A DNA stretch of 39,553 nucleotides, taken from positions 1 to 39,553 of the forward strand of contig CASEIX010000052.1 in the NCBI GenBank assembly GCA_949288095.1, in the 5' to 3' direction. The translations under genes and the position numbers were made by a program. Below are positions 1 to 7,854 of the stretch, one piece after another; within the stretch, counting starts at the first letter, position 1; each line of letters starts with the position of its first letter. Origin of the DNA: an uncultured Eubacteriales bacterium (lineage in GTDB: Bacteria > Bacillota > Clostridia > TANB77 > CAG-508). The notes below the pieces were generated by a model. That model was not told the origin of the DNA. It made no database searches and saw nothing but the letters and a program-made list of their open reading frames with translations.

Positions 1-70
1 TGATACTAGAGTAGGAACATTTACCATCTTTTTGATAAATACAATTTAGTGAACAATTAATATTTGTCAA
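1..70 (-). CDS. Partial small cysteine-containing protein (5' end only)
   Basis: A reading frame on the minus strand starts at a TTG (68-70) five bases after an AGAGGTG ribosome site (76-80) and runs off the left edge, still open. The 23 visible residues begin MTNINCSLNC and continue with IYQKDGKCSY. The spaced cysteines and the YxKDGxC pattern resemble small clostridial proteins of the DUF1540 type, which are short, probably metal-binding and of unknown role. The call rests on start context and pattern only; the TTG start and missing remainder keep it tentative. Confidence 0.45.
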   Translation of the reverse strand, partial: MTNINCSLNCIYQKDGKCSYSSI

Positions 71-188
71 AAAATCACCTCTACATAATAGTATGGAAGA
101 AAGATGAATAAATATACAAAACAGTAAGTTCTTTTTAAAATATAATTAGATATAAGTAAAAATATATATGTTACATCTTTATTTTTTA

Positions 189-824
189 TTACATACTTTT
201 CTTATAATGTTTACAATATGTCTTAACTGTGCAATCATCACATTTCGGATTTCTAGCAATACAAGTATTTCTACCATGCCAGACAAATAAATGATTAATA
301 TCTTTTAAATAATCTTTTGGAAAAATCTTAATTAAATCTTGTTCAATTTTTTCAGGTTCTTTTTCATTTGATAAACCAATTAAATTAGAAATTCTTTTTG
401 CGTGTGTATCAACAGCAACACCTTCTGCCATTCCAAACACTTCTAGTAATACAACATTAGCCGTTTTTCTACCAACACCTGCTAAACTCATTAAATCTTC
501 CATATGATTTGGTACTTGCCCATTGAATTTTTCTAATACTTGATTTGCACATAATTTAATATTTTTGGCTTTATTTTTAAAAAAACCACAAGGATGAATA
601 AAATCTTCAAGTTCTTTTATATCTATATTTGCAAAATCTTTTACTGTTTTACATCTTTCAAAAAGAGCAGGTGTTGTTTTATTGACTCTTTCATCAGTAC
701 ATTGTGCAGAAAGAATAACAGCAACAACTGCTTGAAAAGGTGTTTCAAAATCCAAGCTACAAGTAGCATCTGGATAAGTTTGTTTTAAAATTTCTACCAA
801 TTTTACAGCATCTTTTTTATTCAT
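189..824 (-). CDS. nth: Endonuclease III (base-excision repair)
   Basis: This is a DNA glycosylase/AP lyase that removes oxidised pyrimidines and nicks the abasic site. The 211-residue length is normal. The helix-hairpin-helix LAGVGRKTANVVL holds the catalytic lysine (about residue 120), and VDTHAKR holds the catalytic aspartate (about 139). The C-terminal C-x6-C-x2-C-x5-C pattern (CIARNPKCDDCTVKTYC) binds the 4Fe-4S cluster. I start at the ATG at 824, because the ATG at 830 directly abuts the AGAAGGG ribosome site whereas 824 lies seven bases from it. It is transcribed away from the HEPN/nucleotidyltransferase pair. All key residues are present. Confidence 0.96.
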   Translation of the reverse strand: MNKKDAVKLVEILKQTYPDATCSLDFETPFQAVVAVILSAQCTDERVNKTTPALFERCKTVKDFANIDIKELEDFIHPCGFFKNKAKNIKLCANQVLEKFNGQVPNHMEDLMSLAGVGRKTANVVLLEVFGMAEGVAVDTHAKRISNLIGLSNEKEPEKIEQDLIKIFPKDYLKDINHLFVWHGRNTCIARNPKCDDCTVKTYCKHYKKSM

Positions 825-968
825 ATACATCCCTTCTTATTTATATATTTTTTAATCAAAATTACTTATATTTTAAAGAAAAAAACGTACAAAGTCAAAT
901 ATTTTTATAGTTTCTATTTTATTTTATGGTAAATTATGCTATACTAAAATTGTAAGGAGTGGATTTAA

Positions 969-1367
969 ATTAGTGATTTTGATAAAATAGAATATTGGAT
1001 TGAGTTAGCAGAATATGATTTTGATACAGCAAAAGCCATGTTAAAAAGTAAAAGATATTTATATGTTGGGTTTATGTGTAATCAAGTTATTGAAAAAATG
1101 TTTAAAGCATATTATGTTAAAGCAAAAGGAGAACAACCACCATATACACACAAACTAATTAGATTAGCAGAAGAAGCAAATTTGTATAAAAAGATGAGTG
1201 ATGAGCAAAAAGATTTTTTGGATATAATATCTCCGTTAAATATAGAAGCAAGATATCCAACACAAAAACAACAATTATTTGAAGCATTAAATAAAGATGT
1301 ATGTAAGCAAATTATAAAGGGAACAGAGGAGATGGTGATATGGATAAAGAAACTGTTAGAAAATTAG
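969..1367 (+). CDS. HEPN-domain protein, apparent ATT start
   Basis: A small all-helical HEPN protein of the PF05168 type, 132 residues from the proposed start. The typical N-terminal helix (DKIEYWIELAEYDFDTAKAM) is encoded upstream of the first ATG (1038), so the ATG would cut the domain. An in-frame stop lies just before an ATT (969-971), which sits nine bases after AAGGAG (954-959). ATT is therefore the likely start, or the start was lost by mutation. The C-terminal ARYPT motif is typical of the family. I see no Rx4-6H ribonuclease motif of the HepT type. It overlaps the downstream nucleotidyltransferase by 28 bases, the usual HEPN-MNT arrangement, which is often a toxin-antitoxin or regulatory pair. 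Confidence 0.8.
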   Translation: MSDFDKIEYWIELAEYDFDTAKAMLKSKRYLYVGFMCNQVIEKMFKAYYVKAKGEQPPYTHKLIRLAEEANLYKKMSDEQKDFLDIISPLNIEARYPTQKQQLFEALNKDVCKQIIKGTEEMVIWIKKLLEN

Positions 1368-1654
1368 TAGAAAAGTATGCTAAATTAGTGGCGAAAAATA
1401 TGGTAGTAAATAAAATAATTTTATATGGTTCATATGCAAGAGGAGACTACAGAAAAGATAGTGATATAGATGTAGCTGTAGTTGTTCCCAGAAGTAGCCT
1501 ATCAAAGAATATATTAGATGATATGGCAAAATTATTTAAACTAAGAAGAAATATTTCAACAAATATAGAACCAGTATTATTAATAGATGAAGAAGATGCC
1601 AGTGGATTTTTGGAAAGTATTTCAAAATATGGAGAAGTCGTGTATTCGCGATAG
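1340..1654 (+). CDS. Minimal nucleotidyltransferase (MNT), partner of HEPN protein
   Basis: A 104-residue protein of the DNA polymerase beta-like nucleotidyltransferase fold. The active-site signature GSYARGDYRKDSDID (GS followed by DxD) is intact from about residue 32. In characterised HepT-MntA pairs the MNT adds AMP to the HEPN toxin and silences it; a similar role here is inference, since the HEPN partner is of the other Pfam family. It starts inside the end of the HEPN gene after GAGGAG, so the two are probably translationally coupled. A terminator follows directly. Confidence 0.88.
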   Translation: MDKETVRKLVEKYAKLVAKNMVVNKIILYGSYARGDYRKDSDIDVAVVVPRSSLSKNILDDMAKLFKLRRNISTNIEPVLLIDEEDASGFLESISKYGEVVYSR

Positions 1655-1660
1655 AAGTAT

Positions 1661-1709
1661 AAAAACTCAAAATATAACCATATATAAGTGGTTTACTTTG
1701 AGTTTTTTT
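1661..1709 (+). terminator. Rho-independent terminator after HEPN-MNT
   Basis: AAACTCAAA (1663-1671) pairs with TTTGAGTTT (1697-1705) and is followed by a run of T. It sits seven bases after the nucleotidyltransferase stop. Confidence 0.8.
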
Positions 1710-1787
1710 CTATTAAACAGTTACCATAATTGTAACATAAAAAAGATAAGGGCATATAATATACAAAAGAGAATGGAGGTAATAAGC

Positions 1788-1937
1788 ATGTTAAGATTGT
1801 TTAAAAAGACATTAGCAATTTGTTTAATAGGTTTAGGATTAGGCATATTATTAGTTTTATTACTTCCAGTAACAGGCTGGTTATTTATGATAGGAGTCGT
1901 TGTGGTATGCGTTGGATTTATGTGGCTAGCATGCTAA
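1788..1937 (+). CDS. Small two-helix membrane protein upstream of spoVM
   Basis: A 49-residue protein starting MLRLFKKTLAICLIGLGLG, with ATG at 1788 eight bases after GGAGGT. It has a basic N-terminus and two hydrophobic stretches (about residues 10-26 and 32-47) separated by PVTGW, so it should insert in the membrane as a hairpin. It lies 21 bases before spoVM with no terminator between, so the two are probably co-transcribed. I do not recognise the family. The neighbour suggests, but does not show, a sporulation role. Confidence 0.75.
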   Translation: MLRLFKKTLAICLIGLGLGILLVLLLPVTGWLFMIGVVVVCVGFMWLAC

Positions 1938-1958
1938 TATAAAAGGAGGGATACATAT

Positions 1959-2039
1959 ATGACAATTGTAGTGAAAAAAGTTCCAAAATTTTTGAGAGGA
2001 TTTGTAAAATTAATATTTGGAATTAAAGATAAGAATTAG
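1959..2039 (+). CDS. spoVM: Stage V sporulation protein SpoVM (26-aa peptide)
   Basis: A 26-residue peptide: MTIVVKKVPKFLRGFVKL, then IFGIKDKN. Bacillus subtilis SpoVM is also exactly 26 residues, with the same layout: a basic N-terminus, a PKFL core, an amphipathic helix and a charged tail. SpoVM sits on the positively curved forespore membrane and recruits the SpoIVA coat base. ATG at 1959 follows AAAGGAGGG. The neighbouring rpmB matches the spoVM-rpmB adjacency known in Bacillus, although here the two genes converge. This is the best direct evidence in the window that the organism forms spores. Confidence 0.85.
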   Translation: MTIVVKKVPKFLRGFVKLIFGIKDKN

Positions 2040-2086
2040 AAAAGTTTTTACAAGTTAAAAAAATCTATTTTTCTATAGAATAATAA

Positions 2087-2122
2087 AAGTAGAGTTCAAA
2101 AATAATTCATTGAACTCTACTT
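2087..2122. terminator. Inverted repeat between spoVM and rpmB
   Basis: AAGTAGAGTTCA (2087-2098) pairs perfectly with TGAACTCTACTT (2111-2122). On the minus strand a T-rich stretch follows, so it could act as a second terminator for rpmB. On the plus strand it may stop spoVM transcription but lacks a T run. Confidence 0.6.
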
Positions 2123-2133
2123 AAACATGTATC

Positions 2134-2152
2134 AAAAAAAGAGCTTATGCTC
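2134..2152 (-). terminator. Compact terminator overlapping rpmB stop codon
   Basis: On the minus strand AGAGC-ATAA-GCTCT is followed by seven T (2134-2140). The rpmB stop codon lies in the loop of the hairpin. Confidence 0.75.
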
Positions 2153-2342
2153 TCTTTACTTTTCCATCTCTTAAACATTTAGCACATACATAAATTCTTT
2201 TTGTTTCACCATTTTCTGTAACTTTAACACTTCTTAAATTTGGTTTCCAAGTACGTGGTGATCTTTTACTAATGTGAGAACGTGTAATGCTAAGTTTATT
2301 TCCATGATTAACTGATTTTTCACATATTGCACATTTAGCCAT
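2145..2342 (-). CDS. rpmB: 50S ribosomal protein L28
   Basis: A 65-residue large-subunit ribosomal protein beginning MAKCAICEKSVNHGNKLS. Two CxxC pairs (CAIC near the start, CAKC near residue 55) mark the zinc-binding form of L28. An upstream GTG at 2354 is in frame but lies within the GGAGGT ribosome site, so the ATG at 2342 is the true start. The SHISKRSPRTWKPNL segment is typical. It is convergent with spoVM and divergent from tig. Confidence 0.96.
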   Translation of the reverse strand: MAKCAICEKSVNHGNKLSITRSHISKRSPRTWKPNLRSVKVTENGETKRIYVCAKCLRDGKVKRA

Positions 2343-2444
2343 TCTTAATTGCACCTCCTAATTTTTAAAATAAACTGACTATTAACAAGTTTAACACAAA
2401 AGTATGAAAAAAACAAGTATTTTTCAAAAAATATTTAAAAATCC

Positions 2445-2472
2445 TTGCAAATTAGGAAAAATGTGGTATAAT
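2445..2472 (+). promoter_or_regulatory. Promoter for tig
   Basis: TTGCAA (2445-2450), a 16-base spacer and TATAAT (2467-2472), 37 bases before the tig start. It fits housekeeping sigma-A. Confidence 0.65.
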
Positions 2473-2509
2473 AATTAAGCTATATGATTAAAGAAAGGAT
2501 TGAATAAGA

Positions 2510-3796
2510 ATGGAATGTAAAGTAGAAAAAACAAAAAACGCAAATGAAGTAAAATTAAATGTAACAATAGAAGCTGAAAAATTTGATGAGGCTATTAAAA
2601 AAGTATATTTTAAAAGTGCAAAATATTTTAATATCCCTGGATTCAGAAAAGGTAAAGCTCCAATGAATATTGTTGAAAAATATTATGGAAAAGAAATATT
2701 CTATGAAGATGCTTTTAATGAAGTTGTTCCAGAAGAATTAGAAAAAGCAGTAGAAGAAAATAAATTAGAAGTTGTTAGTAGACCAGATATAGAAGTAACA
2801 CAAATTGGAAAAGGACAAGACTTAATTTTTACAGCTGTATTCCAAACAAAACCAGAAGCAGAACTTGGAAAATATAAAGGTGTAGAAATTAAAAAAATCG
2901 AATATAAAGTAACAGACGAAGATGTAGAACATGAATTAGGACATATGCAAGAACATAATTCAAGATTAATATCTGTAGAAGATAGACCTGTAGAAAAAGG
3001 AGATATTGCAAATATTAACTTTGAAGGATTTGTTGATGGTGTTGCTTTTGAAGGTGGAAAAGCAGAAAATCATGACTTAGAAATTGGAAGCAATACATTT
3101 ATCCCAGGATTTGAAGACCAAATTATTGGAATGAAAATCGATGAAGAAAAAGATATTCAAGTAAAATTCCCAGATGAATATTTCTCAAAAGATTTAGCTG
3201 GAAAAGATGCTACATTTAAAGTAAAAGTAAATGAAATCAAGAAAAAAGAATTACCAACATTAGATGATGAATTTGCAAAAGATGTTAGTGAATTTGATAC
3301 ATTAAAAGAACTAAAAGAAAGTATTAAAGAAAAACAACAAAAACAAAATGATGAAAGAGCAAAATATGAAACACAAGATGCTGTTATAAAAGCAGTATGT
3401 GAAAATGTAAAAGTAGATATTCCATCAGGAATGGTTGAAACAGAAACAGAAAATATGTTAAAAGATATGGAACAAAGATTATCATATCAAGGATTAAAAT
3501 TAGACCAATATCTTCAAATGATGGGAAAAACAAGAGAAGAAATGCAAAAAGAATATGAGCCTCAAGCTATTGAAGCAATTAAATCTCGTTTAGCATTAGA
3601 AGCAGTTATTAAAGCTGAAAAAATAGAGGTAGCAGATGTTGATGTAGATGAAAAAATAAAAGAAATGGCTAAAAATTATGGTAGAGAAAATGATGAAGAA
3701 TTCTTGAAAAATGAAAATGTAAGAAATTACATTAAACAAGGATTAGAATCAGAAAAAGCACTTGAATTTTTAGTAGAAAATGCAAAAATAAAATAA
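2510..3796 (+). CDS. tig: Trigger factor (ribosome-associated chaperone)
   Basis: Trigger factor binds the ribosome exit tunnel near L23, shields nascent chains and has peptidyl-prolyl isomerase activity. The 428-residue length is standard. The N-terminal ribosome-binding domain has the signature PGFRKGKAP (about residues 43-51). The FKBP-type isomerase domain covers about residues 160-245 (GDIANINFEGFVDG, FIPGFEDQIIGM). The rest is the long helical chaperone domain. It has its own promoter and terminator, followed by clpP and clpX, the usual gene order in Firmicutes. The product is very rich in Lys and Glu, like its neighbours. Confidence 0.97.
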   Translation: MECKVEKTKNANEVKLNVTIEAEKFDEAIKKVYFKSAKYFNIPGFRKGKAPMNIVEKYYGKEIFYEDAFNEVVPEELEKAVEENKLEVVSRPDIEVTQIGKGQDLIFTAVFQTKPEAELGKYKGVEIKKIEYKVTDEDVEHELGHMQEHNSRLISVEDRPVEKGDIANINFEGFVDGVAFEGGKAENHDLEIGSNTFIPGFEDQIIGMKIDEEKDIQVKFPDEYFSKDLAGKDATFKVKVNEIKKKELPTLDDEFAKDVSEFDTLKELKESIKEKQQKQNDERAKYETQDAVIKAVCENVKVDIPSGMVETETENMLKDMEQRLSYQGLKLDQYLQMMGKTREEMQKEYEPQAIEAIKSRLALEAVIKAEKIEVADVDVDEKIKEMAKNYGRENDEEFLKNENVRNYIKQGLESEKALEFLVENAKIK

Positions 3797-3804
3797 AATC
3801 GTAA

Positions 3805-3853
3805 AAGGTTGGGGTGTTAAATGTCATAGTTAAATTTTAACCCCAGCTTTTTT
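3805..3853 (+). terminator. Terminator after tig
   Basis: A stem built on TTGGGGT and ACCCCAG is followed by CTTTTTT. An adjoining inverted repeat, TTTTTGACAAT with ATTGTCAAAAA (about 3850-3898), lies just downstream. Confidence 0.8.
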
Positions 3854-4024
3854 GACAATTAGATTTCGGTGACATATAGTAAGAATGATTGTCAAAAAGG
3901 AATAAGGAAAATAGTATTACAGATATTTAAATAAAAACAATAAAATTAGAATTTTATAAGAAAGATATGAATAGTTTAACAAGATGGCAATTTTTATATA
4001 AAAGTTTTAAAGGAGGAATTTTAT

Positions 4025-4630
4025 ATGTTAGAAAAAGCAAGTTTAGTACCTTATGTTATAGAACAAACAAGCAAAGGAGAAAGATCATATGATATTTTCT
4101 CAAGATTATTAAAAGACAGAATTATCTTTTTAGGAGAAGATGTTAATCCAACAACAGCAAGTTTAGTCATTGCACAATTATTATTTTTAGAATCAGAAGA
4201 TCCAGATAAAGATATCAATTTATACATCAACTCACCAGGAGGTTCAATTACTGATGGAATGGGAATTATTGATACAATGAATTATATCAAATGCCCAGTA
4301 TCAACAATCTGTATAGGAATGGCAGCTAGTATGGGAGCAGCACTACTAGCAGCTGGGGAAAAAGGAAAGAGATTTGCAACACCAAATGCAGAAATCTTAA
4401 TTCATCAACCATTAATCGGTGGTGGCGGACTTTCAGGTCAAGCAACAGAAATTAAAATTCATGCAGATCACTTAGTAAAAACAAGAGAAAAATTAAATAA
4501 ATTTTTAAGTGAAAGAACAGGTCAAACAGTTGAACAAATCCAAAAAGATACAGAAAGAGATAATTACATGACAGCAGAAGAAGCTTTAAAATATGGATTG
4601 ATTGATGGAATTATGGACAAAAGAAAATGA
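4025..4630 (+). CDS. clpP: ATP-dependent Clp protease proteolytic subunit
   Basis: A 201-residue serine protease that forms a double seven-member ring and degrades proteins unfolded by ClpX or ClpC. The catalytic serine is in [14 protein letters not shown] (about residue 98), the histidine in ILIHQPL (about 123), and the aspartate lies further on near 172. The N-terminus [20 protein letters not shown] is typical. ATG at 4025 follows AAAGGAGG. It is about 100 bases ahead of clpX, its natural partner. Confidence 0.97.
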   Translation: MLEKASLVPYVIEQTSKGERSYDIFSRLLKDRIIFLGEDVNPTTASLVIAQLLFLESEDPDKDINLYINSPGGSITDGMGIIDTMNYIKCPVSTICIGMAASMGAALLAAGEKGKRFATPNAEILIHQPLIGGGGLSGQATEIKIHADHLVKTREKLNKFLSERTGQTVEQIQKDTERDNYMTAEEALKYGLIDGIMDKRK

Positions 4631-4728
4631 TAGAAAAATCTTTTGAAATATTAAAAAACAAGTGTATAATAATTGTTAATTTTAATATAATATATGAAGA
4701 AAGATTTTAGGAAGGAATGAAAAAATAA

Positions 4729-6051
4729 ATGGCAAAAAATGATGTACCAAAAAGTGTAAGATGTTCATTTTGTGGTAAAGCGCAAGAAAATGTTAGAAAA
4801 ATTGTTGCAGGTCCAGGGGTGTATATTTGTGACGAATGTATTGACCTTTGCAATAGTATTATAGAAGCAGAATTATATGATGATGATAAAGCAGGATATA
4901 CATTAAATGAAATAAATGATATTCCAAGCCCAAGAGAAATCAAAAAAGTATTAGATGATTATGTGATTGGGCAAGAAGATGCCAAAAAGACATTATCAGT
5001 TGCAGTATATAATCATTATAAAAGAATTGCACATGAAGAAAATGCAAGTAAAGATGATGATGTAGAAATCCAAAAAAGTAATATTTTGTTATTAGGACCA
5101 ACAGGATGTGGGAAAACGTTACTTGCAAGAACTTTAGCAAGAATATTAGATGTGCCATTTGCAATCGCAGATGCTACAACATTAACAGAAGCGGGATATG
5201 TGGGAGAAGATGTGGAAAATATCTTATTAAAACTTATTCAAGCAGCAGATGGAGATGTACAAAAAGCAGAAAAAGGTATTATCTATATAGATGAAATCGA
5301 TAAAATTACTAGAAAATCAGAAAATCCATCAATTACAAGAGATGTTAGTGGAGAAGGTGTACAACAAGCTTTATTAAAAATTATAGAAGGAACCATAGCC
5401 TCTGTACCACCACAAGGTGGGAGAAAACATCCAAATCAAGAGTTAATCCAAATTAATACAGAAAATATATTAATTATCTGTGGTGGTGCATTTGAAGGAT
5501 TAGAAAATATTATAAAAGATAGAACAGGAAAGAAATCTATTGGATTTGGTTCTAAAATAGAAAGTGCAAAAGAAATCAGCCAATATGAAGTTTTCAAAGA
5601 GTTATTACCACAAGATTTATTGAAATTTGGTTTGATTCCAGAGTTCATAGGAAGATTACCAATTGTTGCAACATTACAAGAATTAGATAGAAATGCGTTA
5701 ATTGAAATATTAAAAGAACCTAAAAATTCATTAATTAAACAATATCAAAAATTATTTGAAATTGATGGTGTAGAATTAATCTTTGAAGAAGATGCATTAG
5801 GTGCAATTGTAGATAAAGCAATTGAAAGAAAGACAGGAGCAAGAGGATTGCGTTCAATCATTGAGGAAAGAATGAGAGATATCATGTTTGATATACCATC
5901 AAATCCAAATATTGAAAAATGTATTATTACAAAACAAACGATATTAAATAATGAGGCACCAGATATTGTTGTAAACAACAATAAACAAAAACAACAAAAA
6001 ACTAAGAAAAAAAGACAGGTACCAGAAAGTGAAGAAAAAGAAACTGCTTAG
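4729..6051 (+). CDS. clpX: ATP-dependent protease ATP-binding subunit ClpX
   Basis: A 440-residue AAA+ unfoldase that feeds substrates to ClpP, including tmRNA-tagged chains. The N-terminal zinc-binding domain has CSFCGK and CDECIDLC (about residues 12-43). Walker A is GPTGCGKT (about 123), Walker B is [10 protein letters not shown] (about 184), and the pore loop is GYVG. Sensor and arginine-finger regions ([16 protein letters not shown]) are present. The C-terminus ends in a Lys/Gln/Glu-rich tail of about 25 residues that looks species-specific. It is probably expressed with clpP, and a strong hairpin closes the unit. Confidence 0.97.
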   Translation: MAKNDVPKSVRCSFCGKAQENVRKIVAGPGVYICDECIDLCNSIIEAELYDDDKAGYTLNEINDIPSPREIKKVLDDYVIGQEDAKKTLSVAVYNHYKRIAHEENASKDDDVEIQKSNILLLGPTGCGKTLLARTLARILDVPFAIADATTLTEAGYVGEDVENILLKLIQAADGDVQKAEKGIIYIDEIDKITRKSENPSITRDVSGEGVQQALLKIIEGTIASVPPQGGRKHPNQELIQINTENILIICGGAFEGLENIIKDRTGKKSIGFGSKIESAKEISQYEVFKELLPQDLLKFGLIPEFIGRLPIVATLQELDRNALIEILKEPKNSLIKQYQKLFEIDGVELIFEEDALGAIVDKAIERKTGARGLRSIIEERMRDIMFDIPSNPNIEKCIITKQTILNNEAPDIVVNNNKQKQQKTKKKRQVPESEEKETA

Positions 6052-6074
6052 TTGTATACGCAAAACTTAAAAAT

Positions 6075-6120
6075 AAAAAAACGAATATTGATACATATAA
6101 ATATCAGTATTCGTTTTTTA
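6075..6120. terminator. Bidirectional terminator between clpX and RHH gene
   Basis: Long perfect arms (AAAAAACGAATA and TATTCGTTTTTT with more pairing inside) lie directly beside the stop codon of the convergent small gene, so the hairpin can end both transcripts. Confidence 0.85.
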
Positions 6121-6333
6121 TTAAACTTTTAATTCTTTATCGTCATAGATATTAACATTTTTGTATTTATCTAACTCCATTTCGTCTAAAGAATTTTGAA
6201 TACAACTAACAATGACATTATTAAAACTCATATTTTCTTTTTTGGCGATTTTTTTCAACATTTCATTCATATTTTCAGGTAAACGAATAGAAATTTTTAC
6301 ATTACTCTTTTTGTATTTAGAAATTTCAAACAT
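6121..6333 (-). CDS. Small ribbon-helix-helix (CopG/Arc-like) DNA-binding protein
   Basis: A 70-residue protein starting MFEISKYKKSNVKISIRLPE. The strand VKISIRLPENMNEMLKKIAK followed by a helix-turn-helix-like stretch (ENMSFNNVIVSCIQNSL) is the ribbon-helix-helix pattern of Arc/MetJ and of many antitoxins. I start at the ATG at 6333, seven bases after GGAGG; a longer upstream reading frame has no ribosome site. No toxin gene is adjacent, so it is either a free-standing regulator or an orphan antitoxin-like protein. Confidence 0.7.
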   Translation of the reverse strand: MFEISKYKKSNVKISIRLPENMNEMLKKIAKKENMSFNNVIVSCIQNSLDEMELDKYKNVNIYDDKELKV

Positions 6334-6491
6334 ATGCATTCCTCCATTAATAAACATCATAGATATTTTATTAATTGTCGCACAAAAACGCCTCAAAAAA
6401 TACCAGACAAAAGTATTGCACTTTTTAAGATTTATTGGTATATTTATAATATGAAAAATCAATACTAAACAAAAGAGGGAGGAAAATACAA

Positions 6492-7676
6492 ATGTTAAGA
6501 GAAAAAAGGGGAATTACACTAATTGCATTAGTTATTACGATCATAGTTTTATTGATACTGGCTGGTGTAACGATAGCAACGTTGACAGGAGAAAATGGAA
6601 TTTTAACCAAGGCGAGTGAAGCAAGTCAAAAAACGGAGGTAGCAAATGAACAAGAACAGGTAGAATTAGCATATACGGCAGTAAGTTCAAATAAATGGGG
6701 AGAAGACATAATGCCAGAAGATATACAGAAAGAATTGGAAAAGCTTGTGGGAGAGAACAAAACAAAAACAACAGAAAATGGAAATGGGACAATAAATGTA
6801 GAATTTTTAGATACAAAAAATAACTATAATATAAATGAAGGAATAGTAACACAAATCGATGAAAATGCTATTAGTTATGAATTACTATATGATTATCGAG
6901 AAGTTGATGGTGGAGTGAGTATTACAGGATTAACTTCTGGTAGGTTATTATACAATAATGCTTTTCAAAGTATTCATGAAAAGTATTCTGAATTAACAGT
7001 TGATTTCTTATGGAAACTATTTTTTGACAATGAAATTACAGAAGAAGACATAGAAAAAACAGGATTTACAACGGAAGAATTAATGCAGATATTTAATGAA
7101 GCAATATCACAAGTAGATAGTGATAAAATAGAAAATCAATTCATAGAGTTATTGCCTCAAGTTGGAAAAATTCCTAAGAAAATACAGGGAAAGTCAGTGG
7201 TCGAAATAGGAAATAATGCATTTGAGTTAGTTCATACTTTTAATGTACAACTAACAAATGTAGTAATTCCGGATACAGTTAAAAAGATAGGAGAAAGTGC
7301 ATTTAGTGAATGTCAAATAAAAGAGATATCAATATTAGATTCAGTTATAGAAATAGGAAGATTTGCTTTTGCAAATAATTTATTAACAAATCTTACAATA
7401 CCTAGTTCAGTACAAGCAATAGGAAATGGTGCATTTGCAATGAACCAATTAACAAAGGTAGTTTTTTTAGGTAAGCCAACAACAGTAACTTTTGGTGCTA
7501 GTGAAGATTTTAAAGGAGTATTTGTTAACAATATGCAAGTTGATATGGAAAATGAAACTATAAAAGAGTCATTGACTGAAAATTCTATACAGGTACCAAC
7601 AGGTACATTAGAATATTTTATATCAAAAATTTCAGAAAAATGGTGGGGCGTTTCAGAAGAATGTTTTTATGAATAA
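6492..7676 (+). CDS. Pilin-like N-terminus fused to leucine-rich-repeat surface protein
   Basis: A 394-residue protein. The N-terminus MLREKRGITLIALVITIIVL is a type IV prepilin-like signal: cleavage is expected after the Gly of KRG, followed by a long hydrophobic helix. Position 5 of the mature part is Ala rather than the usual Glu, as in many clostridial proteins of this type. After a variable middle region, residues about 240-340 carry BspA-type (LRR_5) leucine-rich repeats (IPDTVKKIGESAFSEC, IPSSVQAIGNGAFA). It is probably exported and surface-displayed, possibly adhesive. It is flanked by terminators and stands alone. ATG follows GAGGGAGG. Confidence 0.78.
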   Translation: MLREKRGITLIALVITIIVLLILAGVTIATLTGENGILTKASEASQKTEVANEQEQVELAYTAVSSNKWGEDIMPEDIQKELEKLVGENKTKTTENGNGTINVEFLDTKNNYNINEGIVTQIDENAISYELLYDYREVDGGVSITGLTSGRLLYNNAFQSIHEKYSELTVDFLWKLFFDNEITEEDIEKTGFTTEELMQIFNEAISQVDSDKIENQFIELLPQVGKIPKKIQGKSVVEIGNNAFELVHTFNVQLTNVVIPDTVKKIGESAFSECQIKEISILDSVIEIGRFAFANNLLTNLTIPSSVQAIGNGAFAMNQLTKVVFLGKPTTVTFGASEDFKGVFVNNMQVDMENETIKESLTENSIQVPTGTLEYFISKISEKWWGVSEECFYE

Positions 7677-7698
7677 AAGAAAAATAATCTAGAATAAT

Positions 7699-7741
7699 AA
7701 ACTGGTAAAGTGATTAAAATAAGCATTTTATCAGTTTTTAT
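7699..7741 (+). terminator. Terminator after pilin-like gene
   Basis: AAACTGGTAAAGTG pairs with a CATTTTATCAGTTTTTA-type arm, ending in a T-rich run. Confidence 0.6.
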
Positions 7742-7854
7742 ATATTTATTAAAAATAAAGTAATTTATAATAAATTTCTAAAAAAACTGGAAAATGATTT
7801 GATATAATGATATAAGTATAATATATTATAAAAATAAATTTTAAAGGAGCATTC

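Noticed and set aside
1038..1367. HepT-type RNase toxin
   Set aside because: No Rx4-6H motif is visible, and the sequence fits the other HEPN family (PF05168).
1587..1787. Longer version of the small membrane protein starting at 1587
   Set aside because: It would run through the end of the nucleotidyltransferase gene and its terminator. ATG 1788 has a good ribosome site.
3849..3899. CtsR operator before clpP
   Set aside because: There is an inverted repeat of TTTTTGACAAT, but not the tandem GGTCAAA half-sites of CtsR boxes.
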